DNA of 7,001 nucleotides from Betaproteobacteria bacterium (GCA_020061285.1 JAGUYQ010000061.1:1-7001); one strand, 5' to 3'; shown: positions 1 through 6,239, counted from the stretch's first letter. Program-made: numbers and translations. Notes: generated by a model not told the origin, from the sequence alone.

Positions 1-986
1 ACCAAGTGCCCGGCGGCATGATTTCCAACCTGTCCAACCAGCTCAAGGAACAGGGCGCACTGGACCGCATGGACGAAGTGCTGGCCGAAATCCCCCGCGT
101 CCGCGAAGACCTGGGCTTCCCCCCGTTGGTGACGCCCACTTCCCAGATTGTCGGCACCCAGGCCGTGCTCAACGTGCTGACCGGCGAGCGCTATAAGTCC
201 GTCACCACCGAGGTGAAGAACTACCTGCAAGGCCGCTACGGCAAGGCCCCCGGCCATGTCAACGAGGAAGTGCGCAGCATCGCCGTGGGCAATGCCGAGG
301 TGATCACCTGCCGCCCCGCCGACATGCTGGAAGACGAGATGGACAAGTTGCGCGGCGAAGCGGAAGGCTTGGCGAAAACCGAGGAAGACATTCTCACCTA
401 CGCCATGTTCCCGGACCTCGGCCGCACTTTCCTCCAGGAGCGCGCCGCCGGCACCCTCAAGGCCGAGCCCCTGCTGCCCCCGGGCACCAACCTGTCCTGC
501 GGGCCGATGTACTCGGCCGACGAGTTCAACGTCACCCTCCATGGCGAAACCTATCACATCAAGATTTCCGGTTCCGGCCATAAGGGCGAAGAGCAGCGTC
601 CGTTCTTCGTCTCCGTGGATGGCGTGCCGGAGGAAGTGATCGTCGAGGCCCTGAACGAGATCGAGGTCTACGCCGGTAGCGGCGGCGCGGTAACCACGGC
701 CAGCAGCAAAAAAACCGGTGGTGACAAGCCCGCCCAGTCGCCCGGCAAGTGCCCCCGCCCTACCCATCAGGGTCACGTCACGACCGCCATGCCCGGCACC
801 ATCGTGGACGTGAAGGTTGTCCCCGGTCAGAAGGTCAAGGCTGGCGACGCCGTGTTGGTGATCGAAGCCATGAAAATGGAAAACGAAGTGCAAACCTCGG
901 TGTCCGGCACCGTCATCGGCATCTTCGTGGAAAAGGGTGACAACGTCACCCCGGACGAAGCCCTGATCGAAATCCAGCCCGAGTAA
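1..986 (+). CDS. oadA: Biotin-dependent carboxyltransferase, oxaloacetate decarboxylase alpha / pyruvate carboxylase subunit B type (3' part)
   Basis: The gene enters the window already open; the first full codon is at position 3. The visible part opens with the family motif [10 protein letters not shown], so the in-frame GTG at position 6 is not a start. The conserved carboxyltransferase C-terminal (PYC_OADA) region follows, including [16 protein letters not shown] and [10 protein letters not shown], then a Ser/Lys/Gly/Pro linker (about 680-765) and a biotinyl domain with EAMKMEN. The biotinylated lysine is the codon at 873-875, 36 residues before the C terminus, as usual. The family moves carboxyl groups between carboxybiotin and pyruvate/oxaloacetate. 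Two roles are possible: the alpha subunit of the Na+-pumping oxaloacetate decarboxylase, or the B subunit of a two-subunit pyruvate carboxylase. No beta-subunit gene (oadB) follows, which mildly favours the carboxylase, but the upstream neighbour is outside the window. Family is certain; the choice between roles is not. Confidence 0.95.
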   Translation, partial: QVPGGMISNLSNQLKEQGALDRMDEVLAEIPRVREDLGFPPLVTPTSQIVGTQAVLNVLTGERYKSVTTEVKNYLQGRYGKAPGHVNEEVRSIAVGNAEVITCRPADMLEDEMDKLRGEAEGLAKTEEDILTYAMFPDLGRTFLQERAAGTLKAEPLLPPGTNLSCGPMYSADEFNVTLHGETYHIKISGSGHKGEEQRPFFVSVDGVPEEVIVEALNEIEVYAGSGGAVTTASSKKTGGDKPAQSPGKCPRPTHQGHVTTAMPGTIVDVKVVPGQKVKAGDAVLVIEAMKMENEVQTSVSGTVIGIFVEKGDNVTPDEALIEIQPE

Positions 987-992
987 ACCGAC

Positions 993-998
993 AGGAGG
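993..998 (+). promoter_or_regulatory. Strong Shine-Dalgarno site of the yceF-type gene
   Basis: AGGAGG lies 8 nt before the ATG at 1007, inside the 20-nt gap after the carboxyltransferase stop. It is the best Shine-Dalgarno match seen in the window and fixes the start of the following gene. Confidence 0.85.
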
Positions 999-1006
999 CA
1001 AGCATC

Positions 1007-1588
1007 ATGACGCAGGAATTGGTCCTTGCCTCCACCTCCCCCTACCGCCGGGAACTGCTCGGCCGGCTAAAAACCCCCTTCAGCGTCGTTTCTCCCGACG
1101 TGGACGAGACCCCCCTGCCGGGCGAAGCCCCGGATGCCACCGCCTTGCGTCTCGCCATCGCCAAGGCCAAGGCCGTCGCCGCCGCTCATCCCAATGCCTT
1201 GATTATCGGCTCGGACCAGGTGGCGATGCTGGGCGACATGCAGCTTGGAAAACCGGGCAATCACGATAATGCCCTGAAGCAATTGCAAATGATGCGCGGC
1301 AAGAGCGTCGTTTTCCAGACCGCCCTGTGCCTGCATAACAGCCAAACCGGCCATACCCAGGCGAAAGTGATTCCCTTCGAAGTCAAATTCAGGAATTACG
1401 ACGATGCTCTCATCGAACGCTACCTGGCCCAGGAACAGCCCTATAACTGCGCGGGCAGCGCCAAGTCCGAAGGGTTGGGCATCGTGCTGATCGAGCGCAT
1501 GAGCGGCGACGACCCCAACGCCCTGATCGGCCTACCGTTGATTGCGCTGATCGACATGCTGCGCAACGAAGGCTTTGAAGTCGTCTGA
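1007..1588 (+). CDS. yceF: Maf/YceF-type nucleoside triphosphate pyrophosphatase (probable 7-methyl-GTP pyrophosphatase)
   Basis: This 193-residue protein is full length for the Maf family. It begins with the signature [12 protein letters not shown] (residues 7-18), followed by DVDETP (31-36), the catalytic IIGSDQV with Asp70, the GKP turn (81-83), [12 protein letters not shown] (148-159) and [10 protein letters not shown] (169-178). The pattern matches E. coli YceF rather than YhdE: YceF also has SDQV, CAGS.KSEG and GLPLIAL. YceF enzymes hydrolyse m7GTP to m7GMP and pyrophosphate in the cytoplasm, clearing methylated nucleotides. The start is set by AGGAGG 8 nt upstream. It lies 20 nt after the carboxyltransferase gene and 6 nt before the methyltransferase gene, so co-transcription is likely. 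Substrate is inferred from subfamily resemblance. Confidence 0.93.
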   Translation: MTQELVLASTSPYRRELLGRLKTPFSVVSPDVDETPLPGEAPDATALRLAIAKAKAVAAAHPNALIIGSDQVAMLGDMQLGKPGNHDNALKQLQMMRGKSVVFQTALCLHNSQTGHTQAKVIPFEVKFRNYDDALIERYLAQEQPYNCAGSAKSEGLGIVLIERMSGDDPNALIGLPLIALIDMLRNEGFEVV

Positions 1589-1594
1589 GGCCCT

Positions 1595-2311
1595 GTGACG
1601 ACCGGCACCCTCTACCTAATCCCAACGCCGCTGGGGGACGATGATTCAGCCTTGATGTCCATCTCCGAGCATGTGCGGACGGTAGTCGCCAGTCTCGACC
1701 GTTTCGTGGTAGAGCATCCCAAGACCGCACGGCGCCACTTGAAGCAACTGGGCGTCACTCGCCCCTTGCAGGAAATCCAACTTGCCTCCCTCAACGAGCA
1801 CACCACGCCGGCGGAAGTATCCGGGCTGTTGCAACCGCTCCTGGAAGGTGAGGACATCGGGCTGATGTCCGAAGCAGGCTGTCCTGCGGTAGCCGATCCC
1901 GGGGCGGAACTGGTGCGCCTGGCCCACCAGCACGGCATCAACGTAATGCCCCTGGCCGGCCCCTCCTCCATCCTATTGGCCCTCATGGCCTCGGGGCTCA
2001 ACGGCCAGAGCTTTACCTTCCATGGTTACCTGCCGGTGGAAAAGGCCGAACGTAATAAGCGGCTCAAGGAATTGGAGGCGGAGTCCCTCCGCTTCAACCG
2101 GACACAGATTTTCATCGAAACCCCCTACCGCAACCAGCGGCTGCTGGATGACCTGCTGGCCGTCTGCAAGCCAAACACCCTGGTGACCGTAGCCGCCGAC
2201 CTGACCCTGCCTTCCCAATCCATTCACACCCGGACAGTCGCGGAATGGAAAAAACAATCGCCGGACCTCGACAAGCGCCCGGCAATTTTTCTGCTGCTCT
2301 GCCCGGCCTGA
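1595..2311 (+). CDS. Short RsmI-like SAM-dependent methyltransferase (tetrapyrrole-methylase fold)
   Basis: This 238-residue protein carries the motif order of the RsmI/tetrapyrrole methylase fold: GTLYLIPTPLGD (4-15), VVEHPKTARRHL (38-49), IGLMSEAGCPAVADPG (88-103), PLAGPSSILLALMASGL (119-135), FHGYLP (142-147) and ETPYRN (175-180). True RsmI methylates the 2'-O of C1402 in 16S rRNA and is nearer 280-290 residues. This protein stops after the methylase core and lacks the usual C-terminal extension. It also reads SEAG where RsmI has SDAG, and PTPLGDDD where RsmI has ATPIGN. It is therefore better called an RsmI paralogue of unknown substrate. The start is GTG, with GAGG overlapping the upstream stop codon (1587-1590). 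Its last codons form the 5' arm of a hairpin. Confidence 0.88.
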   Translation: MTTGTLYLIPTPLGDDDSALMSISEHVRTVVASLDRFVVEHPKTARRHLKQLGVTRPLQEIQLASLNEHTTPAEVSGLLQPLLEGEDIGLMSEAGCPAVADPGAELVRLAHQHGINVMPLAGPSSILLALMASGLNGQSFTFHGYLPVEKAERNKRLKELEAESLRFNRTQIFIETPYRNQRLLDDLLAVCKPNTLVTVAADLTLPSQSIHTRTVAEWKKQSPDLDKRPAIFLLLCPA

Positions 2312-2324
2312 TTCCTGGCCGGGC
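2301..2324. terminator. Hairpin between convergent genes, possible bidirectional terminator
   Basis: GCCCGGCC (2301-2308) and GGCCGGGC (2317-2324) are a perfect 8-bp inverted repeat with an 8-nt loop holding the methyltransferase stop codon (2309-2311). The transporter gene ends on the other strand at 2334, only 10 bp beyond. The stem is very stable and well placed to separate the converging transcripts. However, the plus-strand tail has only TTT (2328-2330) after GGC and the minus-strand side has no T run, so it is not a textbook intrinsic terminator. It may act as a 3' end stabiliser or a weak terminator. Confidence 0.6.
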
Positions 2325-2333
2325 GGCTTTCCA

Positions 2334-3674
2334 TTACAAATAGCGGAAATAAATGTAGCCCGTGCTGACGGCGATACTCATCAGCATCAAGGGAAAAGCC
2401 ATCAGCATGAAGGGCAGGAAACGGATCGGCTGCCCCGCGCGCTCGGCAAAGCCCGCCACCACCAGATTGGCGCTGGCCCCCACGAGGCTGCCGTTGCCCC
2501 CCAAGCAAGCCCCCAAGGCCAGGGACCACCACAGGGTGTTGAGGTTCTCACCGCTGAACACCGCGCCCATGTTCTGAATGACGGGAATCATGGTGGCGAC
2601 AAAGGGAATATTGTCCACCACTGCGGAAAACACGGCGGATACCCACAGAATAACGTACACCGTGAGTTTGAAATCCCCCCCCGTAAGGGATACGAGTTCA
2701 TCCGCCAACAAGGACAGAACACCGGCCTTTTCGATGCCCGCCACCACGATGAACAAACCGACGAAGAAGAAGATGGTGACCCACTCCACCTCCGCGTAGG
2801 AATGGTGCACGTCGTGGGACTGCTCCTCCGCGCTCTTGCCCAGCACGCGCAGCAATAACAGCAATGCGGCGCCGAACATGGCGATCGTGCCCGGCTCCTG
2901 ATGGATGTTGTGGGCCATGACGAAACCGAGAATCACCAGGGCAATCACCGATAGGGACTGTTTGAGCAAGGGTACATCGGTAATCGCTTCCCTTTCGTTA
3001 AATGCCATGACCTGCGCCCTGTCCTCCTCACTCGCCCTGAGCCTGCGTCCCCAGATGAAGTAAATCGGGATCAGTGTCAAAAGAAACACCACAATGGCGA
3101 CCGGCGTCAGATTAAACAGGAAGTCGTTGAAGGTGAGCTTCACCGCCGAGCCGATCATGATGTTGGGGGGGTCGCCGATCAAAGTGGCCGCGCCGCCGAT
3201 ATTGGAAGCAAAAATCACTGAAAACAGATACGGATATGGAGAAATCCGTAAGGAATCGGTAATCAGCAGAGTTACCGGTGCGATCAGCAGAACCGTGGTC
3301 ACGTTATCCAGCAAAGCGGAAAACACCGCGGTCACTACCGACAGCATTACCAGCAGCCACCAGGGATCGGCTTTCACCGATTTGGCGGCAATAATCGCTA
3401 CGTATTGGAAGACCCCGCTTTTCTGTGTAATGGCCACAATCACCATCATGCCGGTTAACAAGCCGATGGTATTGAAGTCGATGCCGGCGAAGGCTTCGGA
3501 CTGATGCAGCACACCGGAAAAGATCATGACTCCCGCGCCGAGTAGGGCAACGATGGAACGGTTGATCTTCTCGGTGACGATGACCGCATAGGTCAATACG
3601 AAAATCGTCAGCGAGACGACCAGAGGACTCAGACCGAGAATCACCTCGGTTGCGGTAGGAGCAGCGCCGTGCAT
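2334..3674 (-). CDS. ArsB/NhaD-family ion transporter (IT superfamily membrane protein)
   Basis: This 446-residue protein is strongly hydrophobic, with about 11-12 likely membrane segments and a charged cytoplasm-like loop around residues 209-238. It shows the two-fold repeat of the ion transporter superfamily: FSALLDNVTTVLL (118-130) mirrors FSAVVDNIPFVAT (349-361), and SNIGGAATLIGDPPNIMIG (157-175) mirrors LGGNGSLVGASANLVV (391-406). The GDPPNIMIG signature is shared with NhaD Na+/H+ antiporters, ArsB arsenite pumps and the animal P protein. Substrate cannot be told from sequence; sodium/proton antiport or an anion are both plausible, and no ars genes are nearby. The start at 3674 has GGGGAGGG (3687-3680) 5 nt upstream, inside the CBS gene's last codons. 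Homopolymer tracts occur within the gene: G8 on the coding strand at 2682-2675 and C7 at 3171-3165. Confidence 0.9.
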   Translation of the reverse strand: MHGAAPTATEVILGLSPLVVSLTIFVLTYAVIVTEKINRSIVALLGAGVMIFSGVLHQSEAFAGIDFNTIGLLTGMMVIVAITQKSGVFQYVAIIAAKSVKADPWWLLVMLSVVTAVFSALLDNVTTVLLIAPVTLLITDSLRISPYPYLFSVIFASNIGGAATLIGDPPNIMIGSAVKLTFNDFLFNLTPVAIVVFLLTLIPIYFIWGRRLRASEEDRAQVMAFNEREAITDVPLLKQSLSVIALVILGFVMAHNIHQEPGTIAMFGAALLLLLRVLGKSAEEQSHDVHHSYAEVEWVTIFFFVGLFIVVAGIEKAGVLSLLADELVSLTGGDFKLTVYVILWVSAVFSAVVDNIPFVATMIPVIQNMGAVFSGENLNTLWWSLALGACLGGNGSLVGASANLVVAGFAERAGQPIRFLPFMLMAFPLMLMSIAVSTGYIYFRYL

Positions 3675-3675
3675 T

Positions 3676-4131
3676 TCAACCCTCCCCGCGAGAAATCAAA
3701 TGACGTAAAAGCGCGCGGCGGCTCAGCATGCCGCGAAACTCGCCTCCCACCCCCACCACCGGCAAAGGGGAAGGGCTTTGGCTCAGCAGCAGCGCCGCTT
3801 CCAGCAAGGGGCAGTTTTCGTCCAGAACCTGGCCCTTTTTTGCCAGTTCCTTCACGGTACGATGCTTGAGGTCTTCCACATGGGCCATCAACAAACGGTG
3901 GGCATCGCCGGCAAACTTGAGGTCCGCCAGACCGTGTTCGACCCGTGCGCTCACCGGAATCAGCTCCACTAAAATGTCGTTGATGCCAATGGTGCCGGCG
4001 AAGCCGTTTTTATCGCACATGGGGACATGATTAACCCCCTTTTCCAACATCAGATTTAAGGCATCCATCAGACTTGCGTCCGGTTCCAGACAAAAATCGG
4101 ACGGACTGAGCGGTACAGCATTAATCGTCAT
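3676..4131 (-). CDS. Two-CBS-domain protein, probable regulator of the adjacent transporter
   Basis: This 151-residue soluble protein is made almost entirely of a CBS-domain pair (Bateman module). The first copy spans about residues 10-57, with LEPDASLMDALNLMLEKGVNHVPM and GTIGINDIL. The second spans about 92-146, with RTVKELAKKG, CPLLEAALLLSQSPSPLPVV and GMLSRRALLRHL. CBS pairs commonly bind adenine nucleotides and regulate linked enzymes, channels or transporters. The stop (3678-3676) is followed 1 nt later by the transporter ATG, and the transporter's ribosome binding site lies within the last codons here, so the two are almost certainly translationally coupled. I infer a role in sensing ligand or energy state for the carrier. 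The ATG at 4131 has only GGGGG (4141-4137) as a weak Shine-Dalgarno. Confidence 0.88.
   Translation of the reverse strand: MTINAVPLSPSDFCLEPDASLMDALNLMLEKGVNHVPMCDKNGFAGTIGINDILVELIPVSARVEHGLADLKFAGDAHRLLMAHVEDLKHRTVKELAKKGQVLDENCPLLEAALLLSQSPSPLPVVGVGGEFRGMLSRRALLRHLISRGEG
3680..3687 (-). promoter_or_regulatory. Transporter ribosome binding site embedded in the CBS gene end
   Basis: On the minus strand GGGGAGGG lies 5 nt before the transporter ATG and is part of the last CBS codons (Arg-Gly-Glu-Gly-stop). The CBS stop TGA sits between this site and the ATG, an arrangement typical of translational coupling. Confidence 0.75.
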
Positions 4132-4146
4132 AATAACCCCCAGAAG

Positions 4147-4167
4147 GCGCCAGCCTTGGCATGGCGC
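4147..4167 (-). promoter_or_regulatory. Inverted repeat just upstream of the CBS gene
   Basis: GCGCCA (4147-4152) and TGGCGC (4162-4167) are perfect complements around 9 nt, and the inner GCC-TT-GGC (4153-4160) is itself complementary. Read on the minus strand this would form a GC-rich hairpin whose base is about 15 nt upstream of the CBS start codon, next to its weak GGGGG ribosome binding site. It could be an operator dyad or a translational leader hairpin. No family is recognised. Confidence 0.35.
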
Positions 4168-4170
4168 GAC

Positions 4171-4198
4171 GTATTAGAATTTTAGGTATTATCGCCAA
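4171..4198 (-). promoter_or_regulatory. Weak sigma-70-like promoter candidate for CBS-transporter pair
   Basis: On the minus strand TTGGCG (4198-4193), a 16-nt spacer and TAATAC (4176-4171) form a weak -35/-10 pair in the AT-richer part of the intergenic region. The -10 matches consensus at only 3 of 6 bases. GATAAT (4193-4188) is a better -10 but lacks a good -35. A promoter is expected somewhere here because the upstream gene ends 158 nt away. Confidence 0.25.
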
Positions 4199-4250
4199 GC
4201 AAGAAATCCGCCAGGCATCGGAAATACGGTGTGTGTCGCTCACCCGAAGA

Positions 4251-4281
4251 TGGGATTGTATCCCAGCCGCCACGCAGGCGG
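4251..4281 (-). terminator. Two tandem small hairpins downstream of the Rof-like gene
   Basis: Just after the rof-like stop (4290) there are two adjacent perfect inverted repeats: CCGCC/GGCGG with a 5-nt loop (4267-4281) and TGGGAT/ATCCCA with a 3-nt loop (4251-4265). No T run follows on the minus strand, so this is not a standard intrinsic terminator. It could mark a 3' end or a Rho-dependent stop. Confidence 0.3.
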
Positions 4282-4289
4282 ACAGCGGG

Positions 4290-4538
4290 TTAGCGCTCAA
4301 GCGCCTCGCAGAAAGAAAGGATGGCGTCGAGGCGTATCGCCTCCTCTGAGCCATCGTCGCGCCGAAATTTCAGCCATTCCGCCCCCTCTCGGGTATAGAC
4401 GTCGCTGGGCAGTACCTGCTCCTGCCTTACCCTGTTGTCTTGGCGGTATTCAAGCAGCAAGGGGACACGCCGCAGCACGCTGAACTCCAGCTGCTCGTGC
4501 AGGGCACAAGCAATAGGCTGATAAGGCCCTACCGCCAT
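4290..4538 (-). CDS. rof: Rof-like Rho-binding antiterminator
   Basis: This 82-residue acidic protein resembles E. coli Rof (YaeO): YQPIAC at residues 6-11 corresponds to YQPINC, followed by a conserved LE (17-18), hydrophobic strands (VPLLLEY, 25-31), LPSDVYTREGAEWL (43-56) and the C-terminal RLDAILSF (69-76), matching RLDKITSF. Rof folds as an Sm-like barrel that binds transcription termination factor Rho and inhibits termination by blocking Rho's RNA site. The gene starts 3 nt after the sppA stop, with no clear Shine-Dalgarno, so it is probably translated by coupling to sppA. Family assignment is by motif match only; whether it inhibits Rho here is inferred. Confidence 0.78.
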   Translation of the reverse strand: MAVGPYQPIACALHEQLEFSVLRRVPLLLEYRQDNRVRQEQVLPSDVYTREGAEWLKFRRDDGSEEAIRLDAILSFCEALER

Positions 4539-4541
4539 GGC

Positions 4542-5483
4542 TTAACGCAGGGTAGCGCCGTAGCGGGACAGGGGATTGAGGTTCTGGGCCGCGGCCGCGC
4601 CAAGGCGTTTGGCAAAACGCTCGGCCAAGCCTTCCCGAGGAGTGAAGTCCACGACATTTTCCGCTTTCACCACCTCACGGGCCACCGAATCCATACTCCC
4701 CAAACCGTCGGCAAGGCCGAGGCTGATGCTTTTTTCACCGGTCCACACCAAACCGCTGAACATATCCGGCGTTTCTTTCAGCCGCGCGCCACGCCCTTGG
4801 CGCACCACCTGGATGAACTGGCGGTGGATATCATCCAACATCTGCTCGGCATACTGTTGCTGGGCCTTGTTCACCGGAGAAAAGGGGTCGAGGAACGCTT
4901 TGTTTTCTCCCGCCGTCAGCACGCGCCGATCGACGCCGAACTTTTCCATGGTGCCGGTAAAGCCGAAGCCGTCCATGATGACGCCGATGGAACCAATAAT
5001 GCTGGCCTTATCCACAAAGATTTTATCTGCCGCAGCCGCCACGTAATAGCCGCCGGAAGCGCAAATATCCTCCACCACGGCGTAGAGGGGAATGGCGGGA
5101 TACAGCCTGCGCAAGCGCCGGATTTCGTCGTAAATCTGCCCCGCCTGGACGGGGCTGCCGCCTGGACTGTTGATGCGCAGTATGATCCCTTTGGTATTTT
5201 TGTCCTTGAAGGCTTCTTGCAAGCCGCTGACGATGTTGTCGGCGCTGGCATCGCCATCGGGCCCGATGACCCCGCGCAATTCCACCAAGGCCGTGTGCTT
5301 GCCGGCGATGGGCGGCTCCCCATGGCCAAGCCAACCCATGGCCGCGAACAGCATCAGGAACAGCAGGATAAAAGTCAGTAATTTAAAGAAGATACCCCAG
5401 TGGCGTGCTCTCCGCTGCTCTTGCAGAGCGGAAAGGGCCAACTTTTCCAGGGTCTGGCGCTCCCAGTTGTGTTCATCCGGCAT
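4542..5483 (-). CDS. sppA: Short-form S49 signal peptide peptidase (SppA-like)
   Basis: This 313-residue protein has one N-terminal membrane anchor (about residues 31-53, after a positively charged cytoplasmic segment) and an S49 protease domain. Visible features are ILRINSPGGSP (101-111), the oxyanion region; ICASGGYYVA (140-149) with nucleophile Ser143; IGSIGVI (163-169); and AGENKAFLDPFSP (191-203), whose Lys195 fits the catalytic base. The length fits the short SppA form, which carries one protease domain and should assemble into a multimeric dome on the outer face of the inner membrane, degrading leftover signal peptides. ATG at 5483 is chosen over an in-frame TTG at 5501 because GGAAAG (5495-5490) lies 6 nt before it. 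A TACAAT hexamer (5525-5520) upstream could be an internal -10, but has no good -35. Confidence 0.92.
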   Translation of the reverse strand: MPDEHNWERQTLEKLALSALQEQRRARHWGIFFKLLTFILLFLMLFAAMGWLGHGEPPIAGKHTALVELRGVIGPDGDASADNIVSGLQEAFKDKNTKGIILRINSPGGSPVQAGQIYDEIRRLRRLYPAIPLYAVVEDICASGGYYVAAAADKIFVDKASIIGSIGVIMDGFGFTGTMEKFGVDRRVLTAGENKAFLDPFSPVNKAQQQYAEQMLDDIHRQFIQVVRQGRGARLKETPDMFSGLVWTGEKSISLGLADGLGSMDSVAREVVKAENVVDFTPREGLAERFAKRLGAAAAQNLNPLSRYGATLR

Positions 5484-5489
5484 GGCAGT

Positions 5490-5495
5490 CTTTCC
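5490..5495 (-). promoter_or_regulatory. Shine-Dalgarno deciding the sppA start
   Basis: GGAAAG on the minus strand sits 6 nt before the ATG at 5483. It lies inside the six-codon extension that a TTG start at 5501 would add, which argues that the extension is not translated. Confidence 0.65.
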
Positions 5496-5533
5496 GTTCA
5501 AATGCTAAGGGTTATCAGAATTGTACACGGATA

Positions 5534-6190
5534 TTAAGCGTGTTCCGCCAACCAGCCGTGAAGAGCGGCATAATCAGAAAAACACGCCAGGGGAGACAAG
5601 GCCTCCAGGTTCTCCTGTGGATGGGCGCCGTACCCCACGCCGACCCCGGCCACTTTGGCGTTTTTCGCCATCAGCAAGTCGTGGGTGGTATCGCCGATCA
5701 TCAAGGTTTGCCCGGCGCCCACCCCCAGTTCATCCATCAGTTCCAGCAACATTTGGGGATGGGGTTTGGAAAAACACTCATCGGCGCAGCGGGTGGCGTG
5801 GAACATCTCGGCAAGGCCGGTATAGCCCAGGGCCCGGTCGAGCCCCTTACGGCTTTTGCCCGTCGCCACGGCCAGCACGAAACCCGCTTCGGCCAAGCCC
5901 ATGAGGCTCTCCGCCACGCCAGCGAAGAGGGGAATTTCCTCATCCCGGCCAAGATAATGAAAACGGTAGCGGTCTACCAAACGCCCATATTCGGAGGGTG
6001 CCAAATCCGGCAGCAGCGCCTGCATCGCCTCGTTGAGGCCGAGGCCGATGATGTGGCTGGCAGCGGCCCTGTCGGGCACGGGGAGGCCCAGGTCACGGCA
6101 GGCGGACTGGATGGAAGAGACGATCACAGCCGCCGAATCCATCAGCGTGCCGTCCCAATCGAAGACGAGAAGTTCAAAGCGTTTTGGCAT
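5534..6190 (-). CDS. HAD-superfamily phosphatase, phosphoglycolate-phosphatase (Gph)-like
   Basis: This 218-residue protein has all the haloacid dehalogenase subfamily IA motifs: motif I VFDWDGTLMDS (9-19) with nucleophile Asp11 and acid/base Asp13; motif II VATGKSRKGL (108-117) with Thr110; the motif III lysine in SKPHP (Lys142); and motif IV MIGDTTHDLLMA (164-175) with Asp167 and Asp171. A helical cap lies at about 20-85. These enzymes dephosphorylate small phosphoesters through a phospho-aspartate; phosphoglycolate is the guess from resemblance, not shown. The ATG at 6190 has AAGGG 4 nt and AAGGA 11 nt upstream. A GTG at 6262 would add 24 residues outside the fold and is not favoured. It is the first gene of a probable HAD-sppA-rof transcript, 50 nt before sppA. 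Confidence 0.9.
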   Translation of the reverse strand: MPKRFELLVFDWDGTLMDSAAVIVSSIQSACRDLGLPVPDRAAASHIIGLGLNEAMQALLPDLAPSEYGRLVDRYRFHYLGRDEEIPLFAGVAESLMGLAEAGFVLAVATGKSRKGLDRALGYTGLAEMFHATRCADECFSKPHPQMLLELMDELGVGAGQTLMIGDTTHDLLMAKNAKVAGVGVGYGAHPQENLEALSPLACFSDYAALHGWLAEHA

Positions 6191-6239
6191 AATGCCCTTG
6201 GTCCTTAGGGTTTGAAAAACGTTCCGCGGCACCGGCAGA

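Noticed and set aside
708..714. A7 run in the carboxyltransferase linker as a programmed frameshift site
   Set aside because: The reading frame continues intact through the biotinyl domain, so no shift is needed.
1579..1590. Sequence resembling a Neisseriaceae DNA uptake sequence (GTCGTCTGA)
   Set aside because: It occurs once, encodes the end of the YceF-type protein, and I did not notice any other copy; chance is the likely cause.
4161..4349. 62-residue open frame spanning the intergenic region on the plus strand
   Set aside because: It overlaps the end of the rof-like gene in antisense, lacks a ribosome binding site and resembles no family I know.
4440..5381. 313-residue open frame on the plus strand
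   Set aside because: It is antisense to the well-supported sppA and rof-like genes, has no recognisable motifs and reflects third-position GC bias.
5499..5501. TTG start for sppA, six codons upstream
   Set aside because: The Shine-Dalgarno GGAAAG lies within those codons and is correctly spaced for the ATG at 5483.
5405..6208. 267-residue open frame on the plus strand
   Set aside because: It lies opposite the HAD gene, whose catalytic motifs are all intact, and looks like a GC-bias shadow.
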